This document shows, in pieces, positions 8,282 to 18,573 of a DNA stretch of 64,000 nt (position 1 is its first letter; each line of letters starts with the position of its first letter). Source of the stretch: Corticibacter populi (GTDB taxonomy: Bacteria > Pseudomonadota > Gammaproteobacteria > Burkholderiales > Burkholderiaceae_C); assembly GCF_004217315.1 (NCBI RefSeq), contig NZ_SGWR01000001.1, forward strand, positions 1,240,001 to 1,304,000. Reading direction: 5' to 3'. The notes under the pieces were generated by a model. That model was given only the letters and a program-made list of their open reading frames with translations, did no database searches and was not told the DNA's origin. Position numbers and translations under genes: made by a program.

Positions 8282-8840
8282 GGACGTTTGAGGCGTGTTC
8301 AAACACGATCGAAGAAGGTCACGCTGGATGGTGTCGACAACCTCTGGAGTGCGTCATCAAACCACCGCCATCGCGCAAGCCCCCTCCGGCGGCGCATCGT
8401 CTGCTTGCTTTTTGCGGTCAACCGTCCAACTGCTGACCACAAGAAACGGGCTGATGGATGGCCCGATCCGAACAGCGCACGGCACAGGCCAAACGACCAA
8501 GAACAGGGGAATCCCGCCCATGCCGGGAAGAACTTGTTCAAAGGCGTGCCATCGCCGGGAAGCGGGGAACAGTGCTCGGATTCGCCGCAGTTCCTGCAAT
8601 CCTTATGAAAACGGGTAATCTGCTTATTCACTGAACACAAAAAATCCATTCAAAATCAAATGGCTATAAAAATCCCGCACATCATAAGCTAATGCCATAA
8701 ATATCGTTGTCCACCGTCATCGATGGTTCTCTAATTCAGCGACCGGCCGGCCGGCCGCGCCTGTGCGGCTGGCCACCCGATCCCTGAAGCCCGCCCAGCG
8801 CTCCAGCCCCCGGCTGCCGCGCCTTCGCACAGAAACCATC
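8282..8840. other. Non-coding region upstream of the sulfonate operon
   Basis: About 560 bases with no convincing gene. The stretch 8600-8710 is clearly AT-richer than its surroundings and is the likely promoter region for the msuE operon; TATAAA at 8665-8670 is a weak -10 candidate. I looked for a sigma-54 promoter (GG-N10-GC), expected if the operon's own sigma-54 activator controls it, and found no site with correct spacing. A GGCCGGCCGGCC run lies near 8744-8756. Confidence 0.4.
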
Positions 8841-9443
8841 ATGAGCCGCACACTGAAAACCGTCATCGTCAATGGCAGCCTGAGCCGCCCATCCCGCACG
8901 CGGGTTCTGCTCGACACGCTGCAGGAACAACTGGCCGAGGCCGTCGCACTGGACATTGAATGGGTCGAGCTGGTCGACCTGATCCCGCACATCGGCACCA
9001 CGCTCTACAAGAGTGCACTGCCCGATGAGGCCCGTCGGGCCATCGACGCCATCGAGAGCGCGGACTTCCTGATCGTGGGCACGCCGGTGTTCCGCGGCAG
9101 CCTGCCAGGCCTGCTCAAGCACCTGTTCGACCTGGTCGAACTGCAAGCGCTCGACGGCAAGCCGGTGCTGCTCGCTGCCACCGGCGGCAGCGCCCGTCAT
9201 TCGCTGGTGATCGACCACCAGTTGCGGCCGCTGTTCGGCTTCTTCCAGGCCCTGACGCTGCCGATCGGCGTCTATGGCACGCCCGAGGACATTCAGGATG
9301 GCCAGGTCTCCAGCGAGGCGCTGCGCCAGCGCATCGCCCTGACAGTGCAGCTGGCAGCCCCCGTGCTGCACGGGGTGCAGCAGCGCCTGACGGCCGCCGC
9401 GCCCCAGCGGCCCCACGTCGCGCTGGAGGTGCAGGCCGCATGA
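8841..9443 (+). CDS. msuE: NAD(P)H-dependent FMN reductase of sulfonate utilisation
   Basis: This 200-residue flavodoxin-fold protein most likely supplies FMNH2 to the downstream monooxygenases (SsuE/MsuE family). Family signs are VIVNGSLSRPSRT at the N terminus (phosphate-binding loop), VGTPVFRGSLPGLLKHLFDL near residue 80 and LLAATGGSARHS near 115. I chose ATG 8841 because homologous residues begin right there (MSRTLKTVIVNGS); an in-frame GTG-type start at 8763 would add 26 basic, non-conserved residues. Its last 4 bases overlap the next gene, starting a chain of translationally coupled genes to 13936. MsuE and SsuE cannot be told apart by eye. Confidence 0.88.
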   Translation: MSRTLKTVIVNGSLSRPSRTRVLLDTLQEQLAEAVALDIEWVELVDLIPHIGTTLYKSALPDEARRAIDAIESADFLIVGTPVFRGSLPGLLKHLFDLVELQALDGKPVLLAATGGSARHSLVIDHQLRPLFGFFQALTLPIGVYGTPEDIQDGQVSSEALRQRIALTVQLAAPVLHGVQQRLTAAAPQRPHVALEVQAA

Positions 9444-10687
9444 GCGTCGCGCCAGACCAGCTCCTCACCGCACTGCGGCCAGGCAGCACCGCGGCGGCGC
9501 CTGCGGCATCCGCACACGCCATCGCCGCGGGGAATCCCGCCGACGTGGCCCGGCAGCTGGCCCGCCAGTTCGCTGCCACGGCCCCCGCTCGCGATGCCGC
9601 CGGCGGCACGCCGAAGGCCGAGCGCGATGCGCTGCGCGCCAGCGGCCTGCTGGCGCTGAGCATTCCGACCGAATATGGCGGCCTTGGCGCGAACTGGGTC
9701 GACACCCTCGATGCCGTGCGCACCCTGGCCACGGCGGACAGCTCGCTCGCCCATGTTTTCGGCTTCCAGCACCTGCACCTGGCCACCGTGCAACTCTTTG
9801 GCCAGCCGGCGCAGTGGCGGCCCTGGCTGGTGCAGACCGCCCGCAACCACTGGTTCTGGGGCAACACCCTCAATCCGCTCGACACCCGCACGGTGGCCAC
9901 GCGGCAGGACGGCTATTGGGAATTCTCGGGCAAGAAGAGCTTCACCTCCGGTGCGCTCGATTCGCAGATGCTGGTGGCCTCGGCCATCGACGCACAAAGC
10001 GGCAAGCTGCTGATCGCGGTGATCCCGACCGAACGCGCCGGCATCACACTGCAGCACGACTGGAACAACATCGGCCAGCGCCAGACCGACAGCGGATCGG
10101 CATTGTTCGAGCGCGTGCGGGTGGAGCAGGCCGAGTTGCTGCTCGATCCCGGTCCGCTCTCGACTCCCTATGCCAGCCTGCGCCCGCTGCTGGCGCAACT
10201 GATCTTCGCACACCTGTTCCTCGGCATTGCCCAGGGGGCGCTGGCCGAGGCGCGCCAGTACACGCTGCACGAGGCCAAACCCTGGTTCCGCTCCGAAGCC
10301 GAGGCGGCCAGCAAGGACGTGCACGTACTGGTGCACTACGGTGAATTCTGGACTGCGCTCGAAGGCGCGCGGCTGCTGACCCGGCAGGCCGCCCAGGTTT
10401 TCGAGCAGGCCTGGCAAAAAGGCCCGGCACTCACCACCGAGGAGCGCGGCGAAGTGGCCGTGGCGGTGACGGTGGCCAAGATCGCCACCTCCAAGGTCGG
10501 CCTGGACCTGACCAGCCGGATCTTCGAAGTCACCGGCGCACGCGCCACGCATGCGGCGCTGCGGCTGGACCGCTTCTGGCGCAACCTGCGCACACAGACC
10601 CTGCACGATCCACTGCACTACAAGCTGCAGGAGCTCGGCGACTGGGCCCTCAATGGCGACTACCCCGCGCCCAGCTTCTACTCGTGA
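9440..10687 (+). CDS. Acyl-CoA dehydrogenase-like flavin monooxygenase of sulfur acquisition
   Basis: This 415-residue protein has the acyl-CoA dehydrogenase fold (IPTEYGGLGANWVDTL near residue 75, FSGKKSFTSGALDSQM near 165) but belongs to the branch related to DszC and the SfnB/SfnC sulfur-acquisition proteins, which use reduced flavin to oxygenate organosulfur substrates rather than dehydrogenate acyl-CoA. That assignment rests on context: an FMN reductase upstream and SsuD downstream, both joined by 4-base overlaps. The C-terminal domain contains RIFEVTGARATHAA typical of the fold. Substrate is unknown; a sulfone or sulfonate intermediate is plausible. No signal peptide, so cytoplasmic. 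Confidence 0.8.
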   Translation: MSVAPDQLLTALRPGSTAAAPAASAHAIAAGNPADVARQLARQFAATAPARDAAGGTPKAERDALRASGLLALSIPTEYGGLGANWVDTLDAVRTLATADSSLAHVFGFQHLHLATVQLFGQPAQWRPWLVQTARNHWFWGNTLNPLDTRTVATRQDGYWEFSGKKSFTSGALDSQMLVASAIDAQSGKLLIAVIPTERAGITLQHDWNNIGQRQTDSGSALFERVRVEQAELLLDPGPLSTPYASLRPLLAQLIFAHLFLGIAQGALAEARQYTLHEAKPWFRSEAEAASKDVHVLVHYGEFWTALEGARLLTRQAAQVFEQAWQKGPALTTEERGEVAVAVTVAKIATSKVGLDLTSRIFEVTGARATHAALRLDRFWRNLRTQTLHDPLHYKLQELGDWALNGDYPAPSFYS

Positions 10688-11922
10688 GGCACGCCGCACA
10701 CGCAACCGCCATGGCCACCTCCCTGCCCACCTGGCCGCTGCCGGCCCCCGCCTCTGCACCCGCGACCACGCCTGAGGCCAGCGCGCCGACCGATGCCGCC
10801 GTGCTGCCCGAATGGATCTTCGAGGACCCTGCCTCCCAGGCCCTGCTCAAGACCCTGCAGCAGATCGCCCCAAGCGATGCCGGCGTGCTGATCCAGGGCG
10901 AGAGCGGCGCCGACAAGGAACAGGTGGCGCGCCACCTGCACGCGCTCAGTCCGCGCCGCAACGGCCCGTTCGTCACCGTCAACTGCGGCGCGCTCTCCGA
11001 AGGCCTCATCAACGCCGAACTGTTCGGCCACGAAAGCGGCGCTTTCACCGGCGCCTTCGGCAACCTGCCCGGCCGCTTCGAGGACGCCCACCTGGGCACA
11101 CTGCTGCTTGACGAGATCGACGACCTGCCGCTGCACATGCAAAGCAAGCTCCTGCGCGTGCTGCAGGACAAAAGCGTCACGCGCCTGGGCGCGAGCCGCC
11201 GCACCCCGGTGGACGTGCGCGTACTGGCCTCCAGCAGCCGGCCGCTGGAGCAAAGCGTGGCGGCGCGGCGCTTCCGCGAGGACCTGTATTACCTGCTGGG
11301 CGTGGTCACGCTCGATGTGCTGCCGCTGCGCCAGCGCCCGGGCGACATCCTGCCACTGGCGCGGCACTTCATCGCCACCTACTGCCAGCGCCTGCACTAT
11401 GCGCCGCTGGAACTGAGCGCCGCCGCCGAGCAAAAACTGCTGGCGCACAACTGGCCCGGCAACAGCCGTGAGCTGGAAAACGTCATCCACCGCACGCTGC
11501 TGCTGACCCAGGGGCTGCGCATCGGCGCCGACGACCTGAGCATTCCCGCCACCGACGAGGCGCCCGTGACCCCGTCATCCGCCGACGAGAGCCAAGGGCA
11601 GCAAGCCGCCGTCAGCCACCTGGCGCTGGACGATGCGCTCGAGAGCCTGTGCGACCTGCATGCCGAAGGGCTGGAGCAACTCGTGCAGAACGCGCTGCTG
11701 CGCAAGGTCTGGCAGCGCAACCGCTTCAACCAGGTGCACACCGCGCGACAGCTGGGCATCAGCCGCAGCGTGGTGCGGGCGCGCCTGAACCGCCTGGGCC
11801 TGCTGGGCAACGGTTCCCCCGGCGCCCAGGACAACGTCCATGACAGCGCCAGCGTCGGCGACGTTGCCGATGCGGATTCCGGCGCATCCCTCTCCCTTCC
11901 TTCACAGGACGACCAACCATGA
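10684..11922 (+). CDS. sfnR: Sigma-54-dependent transcriptional activator (SfnR-like)
   Basis: This 412-residue protein is an AAA+ enhancer-binding protein without an N-terminal sensory domain, as in SfnR of dimethylsulfone/sulfonate regulation. It carries ESGAFTGAF near residue 118 (sigma-54 contact loop), Walker [11 protein letters not shown] near 141, the arginine-finger region [10 protein letters not shown] near 198 and a Fis-type helix-turn-helix near 345-380. Walker A is GESGADKE instead of the usual GESGTGKE, so the glycine before the catalytic lysine is Asp. I chose GTG 10684 because it overlaps the upstream stop by 4 bases, like the other joints in this operon; ATG 10711 is the alternative. 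It is embedded inside the operon it probably controls. Confidence 0.82.
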   Translation: MRHAAHATAMATSLPTWPLPAPASAPATTPEASAPTDAAVLPEWIFEDPASQALLKTLQQIAPSDAGVLIQGESGADKEQVARHLHALSPRRNGPFVTVNCGALSEGLINAELFGHESGAFTGAFGNLPGRFEDAHLGTLLLDEIDDLPLHMQSKLLRVLQDKSVTRLGASRRTPVDVRVLASSSRPLEQSVAARRFREDLYYLLGVVTLDVLPLRQRPGDILPLARHFIATYCQRLHYAPLELSAAAEQKLLAHNWPGNSRELENVIHRTLLLTQGLRIGADDLSIPATDEAPVTPSSADESQGQQAAVSHLALDDALESLCDLHAEGLEQLVQNALLRKVWQRNRFNQVHTARQLGISRSVVRARLNRLGLLGNGSPGAQDNVHDSASVGDVADADSGASLSLPSQDDQP

Positions 11923-13079
11923 GCCACCACCACCCCACCCCCGAGATCTTCTGGTTTCTGCCCACCTCTGGCGACACCCGCTACCTGGGCCAGTCCGACT
12001 TTGGCCGCGCGCCCACCAACGAGTACCTGCGCAGCATCGCCACCACGAGTGAAAACCTGGGCTATGACGGCCTGCTGATCCCCACCGGCAGTTCCTGCCT
12101 GGACCCGTGGGTGGTGGCCTCCAGCCTGGTGCCCGTGACCAGCCGCATCAAGCTGCTGGTGGCCCTGCGCACCTCGCTGGGTGCGCCGGTCTCGAGCGCA
12201 CGCCAGGCCGCCTCGCTGGACCAGGCCCTGGGCGGGCGACTGCTGCTCAATGTGGTGCCCGGCGGCGACGCGACCGAACTGGCGGCCGACGGCATCTTCC
12301 TCGACCACGACGAGCGCTACGAGTATGCCGATGAGTTCCTCACCATCTGGCGCCGCTTGCTCGCGGGCGAGACGGTCAACTTCAAGGGCAAGCATTTCCA
12401 TGTCGAGAACGGCCGGAACTTCTTCCCGCCCGTGCATAAGCCTTACCCGCCGCTGTATTTCGGCGGCTCCTCCGACGCCGCCCACGAACTGGCAGCCAAG
12501 CAGGTCGATGCCTACCTGACCTGGGGCGAGCCGCCCGCCGCGGTGGCCGAGAAGTTTGCCGACATCCGTCGCCGCGCCGAAAAACACGGCCGCCAGCTCA
12601 AGCTGGGCGTGCGCCTGCACGTCATCGTGCGCGAGACCAACGAGGAGGCCTGGACCGATGCCGAACGCCTCATCAGCAAACTCACCGACGAGGACATCGC
12701 CAAGGCCCAGCAGAACTACGCCCGGATGGATTCGGTCGGCCAGGCCCGCATGGCGGCGCTGCATGGCGGCCGCCGCGACCGGCTGGAAGTCTCGCCCAAC
12801 CTGTGGGCCGGCGTCGGCCTGGTGCGCGGCGGCGCCGGCACCGCGCTGGTGGGCGATGCCGCCACCGTGGCCGAGCGCCTGCGCGAATACCAGGACGCCG
12901 GTGCCGACAGCTTCGTGCTCTCGGGCTACCCGCACCTGGAAGAATCGATCCGCTTTGCCGAGCTGGTGTTTCCGCTGCTGGGCAAGAAGGCCGTCACCGT
13001 GGCCGACCGCGCCCAGACCGGTGGCGCCTTCGACGTGCGCGGTGTGCAGGCCGAGCAACTGCAGGAGGCGGCATCATGA
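11919..13079 (+). CDS. ssuD: FMNH2-dependent alkanesulfonate monooxygenase
   Basis: This 386-residue luciferase-like monooxygenase cleaves alkanesulfonates to an aldehyde and sulfite, releasing sulfur for assimilation. From memory it is strongly collinear with E. coli Ssu[15 protein letters not shown] at the N terminus, [15 protein letters not shown] near 50, [17 protein letters not shown] near 180, [13 protein letters not shown] near 230 and [19 protein letters not shown] near 297, including the active-site Cys of TGSSC and the Arg/His of RLHVIV. Start overlaps the upstream stop (ATGA). It needs FMNH2, presumably from the msuE product. No ssuABC transporter is visible in the window. Confidence 0.93.
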   Translation: MSHHHPTPEIFWFLPTSGDTRYLGQSDFGRAPTNEYLRSIATTSENLGYDGLLIPTGSSCLDPWVVASSLVPVTSRIKLLVALRTSLGAPVSSARQAASLDQALGGRLLLNVVPGGDATELAADGIFLDHDERYEYADEFLTIWRRLLAGETVNFKGKHFHVENGRNFFPPVHKPYPPLYFGGSSDAAHELAAKQVDAYLTWGEPPAAVAEKFADIRRRAEKHGRQLKLGVRLHVIVRETNEEAWTDAERLISKLTDEDIAKAQQNYARMDSVGQARMAALHGGRRDRLEVSPNLWAGVGLVRGGAGTALVGDAATVAERLREYQDAGADSFVLSGYPHLEESIRFAELVFPLLGKKAVTVADRAQTGGAFDVRGVQAEQLQEAAS

Positions 13080-13936
13080 GCGAGCAGCGCGTCATCGACC
13101 TGCGCTGCCGCCCGGCCTTCCTGCACGATTTCTTCGGCGCCACGCCGGGATCGCCCGAGTACGCCACGGCGCGCTGGCTGAACCGCCGGGTGGGCACGCG
13201 CGGCAGCGACACGCATTTCGAGAAATCGCTCACCCAGGAAGGCTTCCTCGATGAAGTTCGCAGCGCCGGCCTGAGCAAGGCCGTGGTGGTCGGCCGCCAC
13301 ACCCCCTCGCAGCACCTGCCGATCGACACCATCCACCAGATCATTGACGGCCATGACGAGCTGATCGGCATCGCCGGCGTCGACCCGGTGCTGCAGGGCG
13401 AGCTGGTGGCGCTCGCCGAGATCGAGCGCGCCATCAAGACCCTGGGCTTTGCCGGCGTGGACATCGAGCCGGGCTTTGGCGAGCCGGCGCGCCACCCGGA
13501 CGACCGGGCTTACTGGCCGGTCTATGAACTGGCGCGCGACCTGGGCGTGCCGGTGTTCCTGATGAGCGGACCAACCACGCCCGACCCGCGCTTCAACGAC
13601 CCGGCCGGCCTCGCGAAAGTGGCACAAGCCTTTCCCGATCTGCCGCTGGTGATCTACCACGGCTGGTGGCCCAACGTACAGCAAGCCATCGGCCTGGCGT
13701 TCCGCTACGAGAACGTGCACCTGGTGCCGGACATGTACCTCTTCCAGCCCGGCAGCGAAGCCTACGTGCAGGCGGCCAACCAGTTCCTCGCCGACCAGCT
13801 GCTGTTCGGCTCGTCATACACCTTCCGGCCGATCCGCCAGAGCATCGACGACTTCCTGCAACTGGGCTTCGAGGAGGCTATTCTGGACAAGCTCCTCTAC
13901 GGCAACGCCGCCCGGCTCTTCAAGCTGCCGGATTGA
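13076..13936 (+). CDS. Amidohydrolase-fold protein lacking metal ligands
   Basis: This 286-residue protein resembles the amidohydrolase_2 (COG2159) TIM-barrel family in layout: a beta-1 segment [29 protein letters not shown] near 128, a beta-5-like [10 protein letters not shown] near 195, [11 protein letters not shown] near 242 and the C-terminal NAARLF found in the family. The usual beta-1 HxH metal ligands are replaced by RCR, and the beta-8 Asp of FGSD is Ser, so a conventional metal-dependent hydrolysis is doubtful. It overlaps ssuD by 4 bases (ATGA) and is the last gene of the sulfonate operon. It may act on an aldehyde or carboxylate product of desulfonation, or be a noncatalytic relative; function unknown. 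Confidence 0.7.
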   Translation: MSEQRVIDLRCRPAFLHDFFGATPGSPEYATARWLNRRVGTRGSDTHFEKSLTQEGFLDEVRSAGLSKAVVVGRHTPSQHLPIDTIHQIIDGHDELIGIAGVDPVLQGELVALAEIERAIKTLGFAGVDIEPGFGEPARHPDDRAYWPVYELARDLGVPVFLMSGPTTPDPRFNDPAGLAKVAQAFPDLPLVIYHGWWPNVQQAIGLAFRYENVHLVPDMYLFQPGSEAYVQAANQFLADQLLFGSSYTFRPIRQSIDDFLQLGFEEAILDKLLYGNAARLFKLPD

Positions 13937-14030
13937 GAACTGCCTGCCGGGCGTCGCGCGGCTTCACCTGATTGGTGCAAAACTGGTCCAGCTCTTGCTT
14001 GCTGGATGGCATTTGCTTCGCACCATCTTC

Positions 14031-14861
14031 GTGACCGCCCCCCCTGTTCCCGCCCCGCAAAGCTGGCGCGCCGAGCTGCAACTGCAGTTCGAGGCGCAAG
14101 CCGGGCGCACCGTACTCGCCAGCAAACGCCACCATGGCCCCATGTTGGTGCAACGACCATTCCATCCGGAAGGCGCGCCCTGCCATACCTACCTGCTGCA
14201 TCCGCCCGGCGGCGTGGTCGGCGGCGACAGCCTGGCGCTGGACGTGCAGTTGGCCCCCGGAGCCCACGCGCTGCTGACCATGCCGGGTGCCACCAAGTTC
14301 TACCGCAGCGCTGACGCCACGTCCTTGCTGCACCAGCACTTTGCGCTGGCAGCCGGCAGCACGCTCGAATGGCTGCCGCAGGACAATATTTTCTTTCCCG
14401 GCGCCAAGGCCCGGCTCGACACCCGCTTCGACATGGCCGATGGTGCACGCCTGCTGGCCTGGGAGGGCCTGTGCCTGGGCCGGCCGGTGATGGGCGAGGC
14501 GTTCTCCAGCGGCCAGCTGGGCACCCGGCTGCAGGTGTGGCGCAACGGCCGGCCCCTGCTCCATGAGCGCCTGCGCATCAAGGATGGGGCGCTGGCCAAG
14601 CTGGGCGGGCATCCGCTGCTGGCCACGCTGGTGGCCGCGCCAGCCAGCGCCATGCACCTGGAACTGGCGCGGGATGTGCTTGCCAGTGGCCTGCCAGGCC
14701 ATGCCCCGGCGGGAGCAACGCTGCTGGACGAGGTGCTGGTGGTGCGCCTGCTGCACCACGATAACATCGCCCTGCAGGCCGTGCTGCAGCAGCTCTGGAT
14801 GGCGCTGCGCCCGGCTCTGCTGGGCCTGGCGCCCTGCCCGCCGCGCATCTGGGCCACCTGA
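14031..14861 (+). CDS. ureD: Urease accessory protein UreD (UreH)
   Basis: This protein of about 276 residues is the UreD scaffold that binds apo-urease and, with UreF and UreG, delivers nickel. Signature segments are HHGPMLVQRPFHPEG near residue 36, CHTYLLHPPGGVVGGDSL near 54, TMPGATKFYRS near 84 and EWLPQDNIFFPGA near 112. The start is uncertain: GTG 14031 gives MTAPPVPAPQSWRAEL, a normal family N terminus, while an upstream TTG at 13995 would add 12 residues; neither has a clear ribosome binding site. It is the first gene of the urease operon, 94 bases after the sulfonate operon, and 72 bases before ureA. Confidence 0.92.
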   Translation: MTAPPVPAPQSWRAELQLQFEAQAGRTVLASKRHHGPMLVQRPFHPEGAPCHTYLLHPPGGVVGGDSLALDVQLAPGAHALLTMPGATKFYRSADATSLLHQHFALAAGSTLEWLPQDNIFFPGAKARLDTRFDMADGARLLAWEGLCLGRPVMGEAFSSGQLGTRLQVWRNGRPLLHERLRIKDGALAKLGGHPLLATLVAAPASAMHLELARDVLASGLPGHAPAGATLLDEVLVVRLLHHDNIALQAVLQQLWMALRPALLGLAPCPPRIWAT

Positions 14862-14933
14862 ACCACCAGTACGACCAGAGTCCCCAGCACCTCCGCAACA
14901 GAACACCGCAAACCAAGCAAAGGATGACGAGCC

Positions 14934-15236
14934 ATGGAGCTGACGCCCCGAGAGAAAGACAAACTGATGCTGTTCACCGCCGCGTTGCTGGCCGAGCGGC
15001 GCCTGGCGCGCGGGCTGCGCCTGAACTACCCGGAAGCGGTGGCGTTGATCTCCGCCAGCATTCTTGAAGGCGCGCGCGACGGCCGCAGCGTGGCCGAGCT
15101 GATGGAAGCAGGCCGTCACGTGCTCACGCGCGAACAGGTCATGGAAGGTGTTCCCGAGATGATTGCCGACGTGCAGGTCGAGGCCACCTTCCCGGATGGC
15201 ACCAAATTGGTGACAGTTCACAACCCCATCATCTGA
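14934..15236 (+). CDS. ureA: Urease gamma subunit
   Basis: This 100-residue protein is the smallest structural subunit of urease, which hydrolyses urea to ammonia and carbamate in the cytoplasm. It is full length and collinear with the family: [21 protein letters not shown] at the start, [12 protein letters not shown] near 35, [37 protein letters not shown] at the end (cited here only as recognisable blocks [10 protein letters not shown] and [12 protein letters not shown]). Separate ureA and ureB genes are the normal arrangement in betaproteobacteria. Confidence 0.96.
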   Translation: MELTPREKDKLMLFTAALLAERRLARGLRLNYPEAVALISASILEGARDGRSVAELMEAGRHVLTREQVMEGVPEMIADVQVEATFPDGTKLVTVHNPII

Positions 15237-15285
15237 CTGCACCACTATCGTGCATCCATTGCATCCACTCCCAGGAGCCACTGCC

Positions 15286-15617
15286 ATGATTCCAGGCGAA
15301 ATCCAGGTTCAGCCGGGCGACATCGTCCTCAATGAAGGGCGCGAGACCCTCACTCTCACCGTGGCCAACCACGGCGACCGACCCGTGCAGGTCGGCTCGC
15401 ACTACCATTTCTACGAGGTCAACCCGGCTCTGAAGTTCGAACGCGAGCTCGCCCGCGGTTTCCGGCTCGACATTGCCGCCGGCACCGCCGTGCGCTTCGA
15501 GCCGGGCCAGGCCCGCCAGGTCACGCTGGTGGCACTGGCCGGTGATCGCAAGGTCTATGGTTTTCGCGGCGAAGTGATGGGTGCATTGGACACGGCAAGC
15601 AACAAGGAGGACCAGGC

Positions 15618-15621
<4 letters not shown>
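15286..15621 (+). CDS. ureB: Urease beta subunit
   Basis: This 111-residue protein is the urease beta subunit. It begins [20 protein letters not shown], the canonical N terminus, which is why ATG 15286 (with a ccagga ribosome binding site) is preferred to an upstream GTG at 15250 that would add 12 residues. Other family blocks are [14 protein letters not shown] near 37 and [17 protein letters not shown] near 70, and [10 protein letters not shown] near 92. The stop overlaps the ureC start by 4 bases, so translation of the two structural subunits is coupled. Confidence 0.95.
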
Positions 15622-17333
<1,712 letters not shown>

Positions 17334-17352
17334 CAATCCGATCGAGCCATTT

Positions 17353-17931
17353 ATGAGCCAAAGTGATTCCTTAAGTGATTCCTTGCCTGTTTTCACCAAA
17401 CGCCTGCGCATTGCCAAGGCTGCTGCCCACGCCTTGAAAGCCACGGCCACGGCATCGCTGCCGCTGGAGATGCGCATCAAAAGCCGTGCGCGCATTGCGC
17501 TCGATGGCGGCGGCGAAGCGGGCTTTACCCTCAATCGGGGTGAAATTCTGCGCGATGGTGATTTCATCGCCACCGATGACAGCCGCCAGATTCTGCGCAT
17601 CGTTGCCGCACCGGAAGCTGTCTCCACCGTGCGCTGTGCCGATGCGCTGCTGCTGACTCGCTGCGCCTACCACCTGGGCAACCGCCACGTCCCGCTGCAA
17701 ATCGGCGAGGGCTTTGTGCGCTACCAGCACGACCATGTGCTCGACGACATGGTGCGCCAGATGGGGCTGGAAGTCGTGGCCGAAGAAGCACCATTCGAAC
17801 CCGAAGCCGGTGCCTACCAGTCTTCGCCCCACAGCCATGGACCTGGCCATGGGCACGGGCATTCGGACACCCACGACCACGGTCACGGCCATGAGCACGG
17901 CCATGGGCACGGCGAGTGCCATCATCATTGA
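17353..17931 (+). CDS. ureE: Urease accessory protein UreE (nickel metallochaperone)
   Basis: This 192-residue nickel chaperone hands Ni to the UreG/UreF/UreD complex. The N-terminal domain (residues 35-75) and the metal-binding C-terminal domain ([18 protein letters not shown] near 100, [15 protein letters not shown] near 122) are both present. The last 35 residues are extremely His-rich ([20 protein letters not shown] and on to a final HHH), a nickel-storage tail found in some but not all UreE proteins. The N terminus contains a small duplicated SDSLSDSL segment. It lies 19 bases after ureC. Confidence 0.95.
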   Translation: MSQSDSLSDSLPVFTKRLRIAKAAAHALKATATASLPLEMRIKSRARIALDGGGEAGFTLNRGEILRDGDFIATDDSRQILRIVAAPEAVSTVRCADALLLTRCAYHLGNRHVPLQIGEGFVRYQHDHVLDDMVRQMGLEVVAEEAPFEPEAGAYQSSPHSHGPGHGHGHSDTHDHGHGHEHGHGHGECHHH

Positions 17932-17982
17932 CATCGCAACACCCGACACCCATTGAATCCACGCCACCCGGAGTCTTTTCCC

Positions 17983-18543
17983 ATGAAACGCCTTGCCCAA
18001 CTGCTCGTCCCCGCCACGCTGGCCCTGCTTGCCGCCCCCGTATTGGCCCACAGCGGCCATGACCACCACCACGCCCTGCAGGACGGCCTGCTGCACCCCG
18101 CCACCGGGCTGGACCACCTGCTGATGCTGCTGGGCACCGGCATCCTCGCGGCCCTCAGCGGCCGGCGCCTCGCGCTGCCGCTGGCCACCCTCGCCGCCAT
18201 GCTGGTCGGTGCCATCGCCGGCCGCCAACTGGGCGCCTTCATCGGCATGGAAACCCTCATTGCCGGCTCGCTCGTGGTCGCCGGCATTGCCCTGCTGCTG
18301 CCGCGCCGCCAAAGCGTGCTCGCCGCCTTGATGCCGCTGCTGGCGCTGGCGCACGGCTGGGCCCATGGCGTCGAGGCCGCGCCTGCCGGCTTCTGGCCAT
18401 TCACCCTCGGTTTCGTCGCCGCCAGTGCCGCGCTGCTGGCGGCCGGCTATGGCGCCGGCCTGCTGCTGCGCCGCCACCAGCGCGTGCGCCAGTTCGCCGG
18501 CGGCGGCCTGCTCGCCTTCGCCGCGGCCGCGCTGGCCGGATGA
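17983..18543 (+). CDS. ureJ: HupE/UreJ family membrane protein, probable nickel permease
   Basis: This protein of about 186 residues is a HupE/UreJ-type secondary transporter thought to bring in nickel for urease (or hydrogenase). It has a signal-like first helix (MKRLAQLLVPATLALLAAPV, ending VLAHSGHDHHH), the family motif HPATGLDHLLMLLGTG near residue 40 and about six further hydrophobic segments. The ATG at 17983 has a good cccggag ribosome binding site; an upstream in-frame TTG at 17953 is less likely. It sits between ureE and ureF, 30 bases before ureF, strongly suggesting a nickel role for this operon rather than a hydrogenase role. Confidence 0.88.
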   Translation: MKRLAQLLVPATLALLAAPVLAHSGHDHHHALQDGLLHPATGLDHLLMLLGTGILAALSGRRLALPLATLAAMLVGAIAGRQLGAFIGMETLIAGSLVVAGIALLLPRRQSVLAALMPLLALAHGWAHGVEAAPAGFWPFTLGFVAASAALLAAGYGAGLLLRRHQRVRQFAGGGLLAFAAAALAG

Positions 18544-18573
18544 ACGCCCTTCGGTCCCTTTCGTCCCGATACG

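Noticed and set aside
8600-8840. Sigma-54 promoter for the msuE operon
   Set aside because: No GG-N10-GC pair with acceptable surrounding consensus; TGGTTCTCTAATTCAGC near 8722 has the wrong spacing.
10044-10430. Arg/Pro-rich antisense frames within the sulfonate operon
   Set aside because: Composition typical of out-of-frame translation; the opposite strand is secure coding sequence.
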